From NCBI RefSeq assembly GCF_035189165.1, contig NZ_CP045246.1, positions 2,604,001 to 2,668,000 on the forward strand: a stretch of 64,000 nucleotides of DNA, given 5' to 3'. The stretch is from Arthrobacter sp. JZ12 (lineage in GTDB: Bacteria > Actinomycetota > Actinomycetes > Actinomycetales > Micrococcaceae). The position numbers were made by a program, and so were the translations under genes. The notes under the pieces are model-generated. The model searched no databases and was not told the DNA's origin. It saw only the letters and a list, made by a program, of their open reading frames with translations. This document shows positions 58,579-64,000 of this stretch, one piece after another (the stretch's first letter is position 1; every line of letters starts with the position of its first letter).

Positions 58579-60933
58579 GTGCCTGCCCATGATTCCCTGA
58601 TTCCGCTGCTGGGCGGCGAGGATCCTGAGCAGCTGGTCCATGTGCGGCATCTGCCGCCGCGCGAGGCTGTTCACAGCGCGTGGCCGGCCTGGGTTCATGA
58701 TGACGTTGTTGCCGCTTACCGTGCCCAGGGTATTGCCGAGCCCTGGAAGCACCAGGCTGAAGCCGCTGACGCGGCGCACAGCGGATCCCACGTGGTGATC
58801 GCGACGGGAACCGCCTCCGGCAAGTCGCTTAGCTACCAGCTGCCGGTGCTCGATGCCATCCATCGTTCCGCGCTTCAGGAGCAGATCGCGCTGGAGCCCG
58901 CGGGCGCCGTCGCTCTTTACCTCTCCCCCACCAAGGCGCTGGCGGCCGACCAGCTTTCGGCGATCTCTTCCCTTGGTCTTTCAACCGTCCGAGCTGACAC
59001 GTACGACGGGGACACCGACTCAGGAGCGCGGCGCTGGATACGCGACCATGCCAATCTGGTGCTCGCGAATCCGGACATGCTGCACTACGGAATTCTGCCC
59101 AACCACGCGTGGTGGGCGCGTTTCTTCCGTCGCCTCGCCTACGTGGTCGTGGATGAGGCGCACAGCTACCGGGGGGTCTTCGGGTCCCACGTGGCGAACC
59201 TGCTGCGCAGGCTGCGCAGGGTCTGCGAGTTCTATGGTGCCCGTCCGGTATTCATCGGTGCGTCAGCGACTTCTGCTGCGCCCGGTGAGTCTTTCGGAAA
59301 GCTCATCGGCGCACCGGTCCGTTCCTTCACCGAGGACGCCTCGCCTCACGGCTCCACCACGGTTGCGTTCTGGGAGCCGCAGCTGACCGAGCTCCGTGGG
59401 GAGAACGGCGCGCGTCAGCGCCGGACGGTCATCGCTGAAACGTCGGACCTGCTCACAAACCTTGTCTCCGCCCATGTGCGCACCATCGCGTTCATCAAAT
59501 CGCGCCGTGGTGCTGAAAGCATTGCTGCGAACACCAAGAGGCTCCTGCAGGAGGTTGAGCCGAGCCTTCCGGCACGGGTGGCCGCCTACCGTTCCGGATA
59601 CCTGCCTGAGGAGCGCCGCCAGCTTGAGTCGGCGCTGCGGTCAGGCCGCCTACTGGGTGTGGCCAGCACCTCGGCACTGGAACTGGGCATCGACATCTCC
59701 GGTCTAGACGCGGTGCTGGTGGCGGGGTGGCCCGGCACACGTGCTTCGCTCCTGCAGCAGATCGGCCGGGCCGGGCGCTCCGGGCAGGACGCGCTTGCTG
59801 CCTTCGTGGCGAGCGACGACCCCTTGGACACCTATCTGGTTCACCATCCTGAGGCGGTGTTCGATGTGGGTGTTGAGGCGACGGTTTTCGATCCCGCCAA
59901 CCCGTACGTGCTTGGGCCGCACCTGTGCGCTGCCGCCGCGGAGATTCCCCTGGCCGAAGGGGACCTGCCGCTCTTCGGGACTACGGCTCCCACCCTGCTC
60001 GGCCAGCTGGTGGATCAGGGACTGCTGCGCCGGCGCCCAGCCGGCTGGTTCTGGACGCACCCGCAGAGCGCAGCAGGAATGGTTAACCTGCGGGCCGACG
60101 GCGGCGGACCGATCAACATCATCGAGAGCGAGACGGGGTCCGTTCTCGGCACAATGGACTCGCCGCAGAGCCACTACCAGGCCCACACCGGTGCGGTGTA
60201 CATCCATCAGGGCCAAAGCTACGTTGTCGAGGAACTGAACGAGCAGGACCACTGCGCGATCGTCACCCGCGCCAATCCCGACTATTACACGCAGGCCCGG
60301 GACGTCACGCAGATCGAGGTGATCTCGGAGCAGCGCAGCGTGCCCTGGGGCCCCATCCGCGTCTGCTTCGGCGAGGTGAAGGTCACCACCCAGGTGATCT
60401 CCTTCCAGCGCAAGGCGTTTGTCTCCAACGAGATCCTCGGCGAAGAGCCTCTCGACCTTGGAGCGCGTGACCTCTTCACCAAGAGTGTCTGGTTCGAGTG
60501 CGACAACCGCCTGCTGGAAAGCTCCGGCATCACCGCGGCCGATCTGCCCGGTGCCCTGCATGCAGCCGAGCATGCGGCGATCGGGCTGCTTCCCCTCGTG
60601 GCTTCCAGTGACCGGTGGGACATTGGTGGGGTGTCCACCGCGCTGCATGCGGATACCGGCCTGCCCACCATCTTTGTCTACGACGGGCACCCTGGCGGTG
60701 CCGGCTTCGCCGAGCGCGGCTTCGAAGCGGCAGCGACCTGGCTGGGCGCAACCGCCGATGCCATCCAGTCCTGCGAGTGCGACGACGGTTGTCCTTCCTG
60801 CGTCCAGTCGCCCAAGTGTGGCAACCGCAATAACCCGCTGAGCAAATCCGGCGCGCTCACCCTCCTGCGCATGCTGCTGGCGCAGGCTCCGGACGGCGAG
60901 CCTGCGCCAGAGGCGAGCATGACGGACGGGTAA
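58579..60933 (+). CDS. DEAD/DEAH-box helicase with DUF1998 domain (Hrq1/MrfA-like)
   Basis: Superfamily 2 helicase of 784 residues, of the MrfA/Hrq1 type that acts in DNA repair. Motif I is ATGTASGKS, motif II VVDEAH, motif III GASATS and motif VI QQIGRAGRSGQ. The C-terminal DUF1998 domain has the four-Cys motif CECDDGCPSCVQSPKC. GTG 58579 has CAGAAT 6 bases upstream. It is convergent with the Tad-pilus genes with 11 bases between; the same neighbourhood is known from other actinobacteria (helicase next to TadE-like genes). Confidence 0.9.
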   Translation: MPAHDSLIPLLGGEDPEQLVHVRHLPPREAVHSAWPAWVHDDVVAAYRAQGIAEPWKHQAEAADAAHSGSHVVIATGTASGKSLSYQLPVLDAIHRSALQEQIALEPAGAVALYLSPTKALAADQLSAISSLGLSTVRADTYDGDTDSGARRWIRDHANLVLANPDMLHYGILPNHAWWARFFRRLAYVVVDEAHSYRGVFGSHVANLLRRLRRVCEFYGARPVFIGASATSAAPGESFGKLIGAPVRSFTEDASPHGSTTVAFWEPQLTELRGENGARQRRTVIAETSDLLTNLVSAHVRTIAFIKSRRGAESIAANTKRLLQEVEPSLPARVAAYRSGYLPEERRQLESALRSGRLLGVASTSALELGIDISGLDAVLVAGWPGTRASLLQQIGRAGRSGQDALAAFVASDDPLDTYLVHHPEAVFDVGVEATVFDPANPYVLGPHLCAAAAEIPLAEGDLPLFGTTAPTLLGQLVDQGLLRRRPAGWFWTHPQSAAGMVNLRADGGGPINIIESETGSVLGTMDSPQSHYQAHTGAVYIHQGQSYVVEELNEQDHCAIVTRANPDYYTQARDVTQIEVISEQRSVPWGPIRVCFGEVKVTTQVISFQRKAFVSNEILGEEPLDLGARDLFTKSVWFECDNRLLESSGITAADLPGALHAAEHAAIGLLPLVASSDRWDIGGVSTALHADTGLPTIFVYDGHPGGAGFAERGFEAAATWLGATADAIQSCECDDGCPSCVQSPKCGNRNNPLSKSGALTLLRMLLAQAPDGEPAPEASMTDG

Positions 60934-60944
60934 TCCTCCTCTCT

Positions 60945-61343
60945 TCATGGTCGGTCGGACGTTTTCGGCGGCGGTCCGGCACGCGCCCTTCCCACAGCCG
61001 GCGGCAGGAAGGGAACCGCGCGGATCTCTGTCTGCACCTGCACAATGTGCCCCTGCTCGCCTTGGACTTCACAGGAGGCAAGGACAGCCTTGTGCTGCGC
61101 CACCGTTGCATTGGCAACCACGCAAGGGGTCCCGTCCCGGATTCCACGGGCGGCATCGGCCGCGGCGAGTGCAGACAGATCCGCCGCCGTCGCTGCCCGG
61201 GACGCAGCCACGGAGGCCTGGGTTAACAGGCCCACCGCAGCTACCAACAGGAGTGCAACCATCGCCACTCCGGCCGTCAGTACCGTGCCCGCACCAGCCT
61301 CCCTGTCGGGACCGGGCCTTTGCCCCGGTGCAGGCAGGCTCAT
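60945..61343 (-). CDS. TadE-like protein of the helicase/secretion neighbourhood
   Basis: Protein of 132 residues with one N-terminal hydrophobic helix (about 20-42, GTVLTAGVAMVALLLVAAVG) followed by an Ala-rich amphipathic stretch (ASRAATAADLSALAAADAA). Two Cys (PCVVANATVA and ASCEVQG) follow. This is the Rv3654c-like family that lies next to the MrfA-like helicase. It is a pilin-like or assembly component by context. The start overlaps the stop of the upstream TadE gene by 4 bases. Confidence 0.78.
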   Translation of the reverse strand: MSLPAPGQRPGPDREAGAGTVLTAGVAMVALLLVAAVGLLTQASVAASRAATAADLSALAAADAARGIRDGTPCVVANATVAQHKAVLASCEVQGEQGHIVQVQTEIRAVPFLPPAVGRARAGPPPKTSDRP

Positions 61344-61711
61344 CCGCGAAGCTCCGGACTGGCGACCGCCCGAGCGCTGAGCTCGAGGTCGAAAAGGTCC
61401 AGCACGGGTGCATCCACGCTTCCTGACACCGTCACAGTGCGGAAGCCACCCTCATCCTGCACGGCGAACGCGGCGTCACCGCCGGCGATCCTGCTTACCG
61501 TGGCCTGGACGACGGCGGGAGATTCACCGCGCATAACCTCACGCGCTCCTGCCCGCGCAGCCTCCTCGATCCGCAACTGCGTTATGCCCACGGATGCGGC
61601 GCCAAGAACCGCTGCAAGCAGGACGACGACTGCGGGAAGGACGACGGCGACTTCGGCAGTCACGGCACCGCCTTCCTTCGCTACACGTTTAGCAGGACCT
61701 GTGCGGGGCAC
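61340..61711 (-). CDS. TadE-family minor pilin
   Basis: Protein of 123 residues with the TadE pattern: a short basic start, GGAVTAEVAVVLPAVVVLLAAVLG (Gly before the mature end, Glu at +5, long hydrophobic helix) and an extracytoplasmic domain. The Glu and preceding Gly fit prepilin-peptidase processing. It overlaps the next gene by 4 bases and lies 6 bases after the DUF4244 gene. Confidence 0.85.
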   Translation of the reverse strand: MPRTGPAKRVAKEGGAVTAEVAVVLPAVVVLLAAVLGAASVGITQLRIEEAARAGAREVMRGESPAVVQATVSRIAGGDAAFAVQDEGGFRTVTVSGSVDAPVLDLFDLELSARAVASPELRG

Positions 61712-61717
61712 GACGGC

Positions 61718-62002
61718 TTAGCCGAACGTGAGCGCGGAGGTGACCAGTGACATCAGCATGCCCTGGATCTCCCCGCTTGAGAGAACCGCCACCAGCAGCG
61801 CAGCGAATCCAACCGCGGCCAGCGTGGCGATTGCGTATTCCGCGGTGGCGAGCCCTGCTTCCGACCCCATGAGGGGCTGCCTTCCACTGCGGACAGAGGC
61901 ATCCCGCGGCTGGCAGGGCCGAAGCATTGCTGAGGCAAGGTCGCTGCCGTCTGCTTCCCGCCGAGGCTGGTTGTGGACAGTTCGGGTGATGGGGTGTGAC
62001 AT
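61718..62002 (-). CDS. DUF4244 pilin-like protein
   Basis: Protein of 94 residues. The first 44 residues are a polar leader with many Arg, then GSEAGLATAEYAIATLAAVGF and a further hydrophobic stretch form a Flp-pilin-like region: Gly, then Glu and Tyr in ATAEYA, which resembles the Flp pilin EY motif. It is probably the major Flp-type pilin subunit of this Tad system. GAAGGAG lies 6 bases before the ATG. A shorter start at the internal Met (residue 45) is possible. Confidence 0.8.
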   Translation of the reverse strand: MSHPITRTVHNQPRREADGSDLASAMLRPCQPRDASVRSGRQPLMGSEAGLATAEYAIATLAAVGFAALLVAVLSSGEIQGMLMSLVTSALTFG

Positions 62003-62197
62003 GGGATCTCCTTCAGGTTGTGCTGGGACCAGGGGTTGGGGGTGTGGCTGGATCGCGCAGGGGTTCTGCCCGATCCTCGCCGCTTCGGCTTCAGCGGCTG
62101 CTTTGAGTTTTTCGCGGAAGGCGGGGAGCTTTTGCGGCTGGTGCCTGTAAGTGGATAAGTGCAGGAAGCTTCGGGGACTGTGGAGCGCGAATCCCGC

Positions 62198-62803
62198 TCA
62201 CCCGAAGGTGGGGAACAGACCCACGAGGATGGGGATCACCCCCAGGCAGACGAACGCGGGCAGGGAGCAGAGGCCCAGTGGAACCACCAGGCGCACGCCC
62301 AGGGCAGCCGCCCGTTTCTCAGCCTGCCGGTTCCTTCTGCGCCGGAACTGGGCGGCATACGCCGTCACGACCGCTGCGGATGGAGCACCGGTGGTTCCGG
62401 CGAAGCGCAGGGCCTGCCCCAGCGGCGCGATGGCGCCAGTGTTGGACGGCAGCGCAATGTCCCATGCCACGTCCCACGTTGCGCCGAGATCGAGGGCGGT
62501 AGTCACGGTCCTCAAGGCAGCGCCCGTCGGCGGAGACGATGACCGCGCGAGCACTGAAAGGCCGTACTCGAGTGAGGACACGGCCGCCAGCATGGCCGCC
62601 ATCAGGTCCATCATGAGTGCAGGATCGTCATGCGGAATCTCGCCGTGCTTCCGTTTGGTGACCCTCGTGGAGTCGGGCGGCCGCCCCCGGAGCGGCCAAC
62701 CCTGAGGAGGCGGGGCTAGGCGAGGTGGGGCTTGGAGAGACGGGGCCAGGTGCAAGACCCAGCAGGCAGCGAACAGAAGCGCAGAGAGTACGCCGCCGGT
62801 CAT
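62198..62803 (-). CDS. Type II secretion F-domain protein, TadC-like
   Basis: Membrane platform protein of the Tad pilus, 201 residues. Two hydrophobic helices at the ends (about 4-22 and 172-198) enclose a cytoplasmic domain with the T2SSF pattern (MAAMLAAVSSLEYGLSVLA, then FAGTTGAPSAAVVTAY). It is short compared with other TadC proteins. ATG 62803 overlaps the TadB stop as ATGA. The 195-base region 62003-62197 downstream holds no other gene. Confidence 0.82.
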   Translation of the reverse strand: MTGGVLSALLFAACWVLHLAPSLQAPPRLAPPPQGWPLRGRPPDSTRVTKRKHGEIPHDDPALMMDLMAAMLAAVSSLEYGLSVLARSSSPPTGAALRTVTTALDLGATWDVAWDIALPSNTGAIAPLGQALRFAGTTGAPSAAVVTAYAAQFRRRRNRQAEKRAAALGVRLVVPLGLCSLPAFVCLGVIPILVGLFPTFG

Positions 62804-63546
62804 GATGCGTCTCCAGCCGCTGCCTGAACCAACCGTCTGGACCAGATGCGGCCGGCGATCATCAGTACAACACCTGCGCACAGGGCTGCGACGCCGGGGA
62901 TGGAACCGAGAAGCACAGCCAGCGGGTCAACACCGATGAGATAGCCGACCCCCAGACCGAACAGTGGCAACCAGGACAAGAGCCGAACGGTGGCACGGGG
63001 TCCGGCGAGCGCCGTGTCCCGCGCCGCGTCGGAGTCCAACTGGGACTCGCATTGCACCGCATAGCGCGCGAGGACACCTGCAAGCGGGGCGCCGCTACGG
63101 TCTGCGACTTCAAGGCAGGATGCGAGGTCTGCCCACAGGTCCCGCATGGCGGGTTCCTTCGTGGTTACTGAGGCGTTCCGGAGGACGTGCGGAACGCTCA
63201 GTCCCAGTACGGCGGCCTGGTGGGCGGCCTCCAGCACGGGGCGTGCGGCTGCGGAGAATCCGTTACGACTGCTCCCGTTACTGCTGCTCACCTTGCTCCC
63301 ACCGAGTGCGTCTCCCCACAACTGCAGCGGCGTGCGTCCCGCCTGAAGTAGACCTGTCAGCTGATGAACGAAAAGCGGAATGTCGTGGCGGTCAACCCGG
63401 ACGGGTGGCCGCCACCGGATCGGCACATGCTCCGAAGTTGCCCCGCGCTGCGTCCCTCCAATACGAAGCGTCGCATGAAAGCGCCGGGGCATGGCCAGCA
63501 GCCAGCACGCGGCGAAGAGCAGACAGGCCACTGCAGCACCGTCCAC
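62800..63546 (-). CDS. Type II secretion F-domain protein, TadB-like
   Basis: Second platform protein of the Tad pilus, 248 residues. One N-terminal helix (about 3-18), a cytoplasmic F domain (FVHQLTGLLQAGRTPLQLW and SCLEVADRSGAPLAGVLARY, the latter the typical T2SSF motif) and two C-terminal helices are visible. A short Ser/Asn/Gly-rich insertion lies at about residues 85-95. It starts one base after the TadA stop. Confidence 0.86.
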   Translation of the reverse strand: MDGAAVACLLFAACWLLAMPRRFHATLRIGGTQRGATSEHVPIRWRPPVRVDRHDIPLFVHQLTGLLQAGRTPLQLWGDALGGSKVSSSNGSSRNGFSAAARPVLEAAHQAAVLGLSVPHVLRNASVTTKEPAMRDLWADLASCLEVADRSGAPLAGVLARYAVQCESQLDSDAARDTALAGPRATVRLLSWLPLFGLGVGYLIGVDPLAVLLGSIPGVAALCAGVVLMIAGRIWSRRLVQAAAGDAS

Positions 63547-63547
63547 C

Positions 63548-64000
63548 TCACCGTCCCCGTTCCAGCCGAGCCGTCAGGTTCTGCCAGCCCGGTCCGCGCT
63601 CCGAGACGCTGCCCCTGCGGGTGAGTGCAGCGAGCACAGTGAGGCCACCATCAGCGGCCCGTTGCAGGACACCGATCTCCTGGACCGTCCGGCCTCCCCC
63701 GCTGCGCACGACATGCACAATGACGTCCAGTGCGCTCGCTGCCTGCTGAGCGAGCGGGCCGGCGTCCATTCCGGCCAGTGCGGCGAGGGCGGCGAGCCGG
63801 GCGGGAACGCTCGAAGCGGAGTTCGCGTGAATGGTTCCGCCGGCGCCGTCGTGGCCTGTGTTCATTGCCGTGAGCAGCTCGCGAACCTCCGCTCCGCGGC
63901 ACTCACCCACAACCAGCCGGTCGGGACGCATGCGCAGGGCCTGGCGGACCAACTCCGCCAAACCTACTGCACCGCTTCCCTCGACGTTCCCGTGACGGGC
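63548..64000 (-). CDS. Tad pilus ATPase TadA/CpaF, 3' part
   Basis: C-terminal 150 residues of the secretion ATPase that powers Tad pilus assembly; the 5' part lies beyond the window. Visible motifs are LVRQALRMRPDRLVVGECRGAE (Walker B/Asp box region, read as segments) and TGHDGAGGTIHANSA (His box). The frame is open to the last base. The gene is followed by tadB after one base. It is the first gene of the Tad cluster in this window. Confidence 0.9.
   Translation of the reverse strand, partial: ARHGNVEGSGAVGLAELVRQALRMRPDRLVVGECRGAEVRELLTAMNTGHDGAGGTIHANSASSVPARLAALAALAGMDAGPLAQQAASALDVIVHVVRSGGGRTVQEIGVLQRAADGGLTVLAALTRRGSVSERGPGWQNLTARLERGR

Noticed and set aside
1-64000. tRNA genes, rRNA, CRISPR arrays, insertion sequences, prophage or integrase genes
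   Set aside because: I looked for T-arm-like GGTTCGA motifs with CCA-type acceptor pairs, spaced direct repeats and transposase or integrase motifs and found none that hold up.

Overview
The window is a high-GC chromosomal segment from an actinobacterium, most likely a member of the Micrococcaceae close to Arthrobacter. This rests on the gene families and their order: rex, a glutaredoxin, a HAD-IB hydrolase, the 32-residue ribosomal protein bS22, a BldC-like regulator, proC and ppx sit near each other; menB-menE-menA lies beside a system II cytochrome c maturation operon; and a Hrq1/MrfA-type helicase abuts a Tad pilus locus. Many genes also carry a TANNNT hexamer six or seven bases before the start codon and no ribosome binding site, as expected of leaderless actinobacterial mRNAs. 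I see no tRNA, rRNA, CRISPR array, insertion sequence or prophage.

Layout. 1-6.3 kb: a secreted fibronectin type III protein, a PAP2 phosphatase, an MFS transporter, a translationally coupled cupredoxin and DoxX-like pair, and a metallo-beta-lactamase-fold hydrolase. 5.4-10.8 kb: a branched-chain 2-oxoacid dehydrogenase operon (E1alpha, E1beta, E2, with the hydrolase at its end) and a divergent Lrp-type regulator. 11-15.7 kb, 20.6-23.2 kb and 26.9-29.8 kb: three blocks of phenylacetate catabolism (paaABCDE with a paaG-like gene; paaZ and paaI, divergent; paaJ, paaF and paaH). Each block begins at a copy of the same 24-bp TetR-type operator, and a TetR gene lies at 18.0 kb. The ring of phenylacetyl-CoA is epoxidised by PaaABCDE, isomerised by PaaG, opened and oxidised by PaaZ, and cut down to acetyl-CoA and succinyl-CoA by PaaJ, PaaF and PaaH. 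The activating ligase PaaK is not in the window. Accessory genes lie between the blocks: an oligopeptidase B, a DUF559/AbiEi-like gene between two REP-like palindromes, a DUF427 protein, a tyrosine phosphatase, a methyltransferase, a GDSL esterase and an EEP-family phosphodiesterase.

30-41.5 kb: dodecin, a VOC protein, menaquinone synthesis (menB, menE, menA), cytochrome c maturation (resA-like, ccdA, resB, ccsB) and a YceI protein. 41.5-50.6 kb: Rex, glutaredoxin, HAD hydrolase, bS22, a BldC-like protein, a DAHP synthase preceded by what looks like a leader-peptide attenuator, an ArsR regulator, AcuC, a Trk/Ktr potassium system and ProC. 50.5-64 kb: a candidate small RNA, Ppx/GppA, topoisomerase I, a two-domain methyltransferase, a lipoprotein, TrhO, a GNAT gene broken by an in-frame TAG, the MrfA-like helicase and the Tad genes (two TadE-like proteins, a DUF4244 pilin candidate, TadC, TadB and the 3' end of TadA).

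The most interesting points are the Trp/Tyr/Phe-rich leader peptide with interleaved pairing segments before the DAHP synthase gene, the three-site operator set that defines a phenylacetate regulon, the repeated TANNNT-N6-start arrangement, a structured non-coding element between proC and ppx, the nested palindromes around the DUF559-like gene, and the nonsense codon in the GNAT gene.
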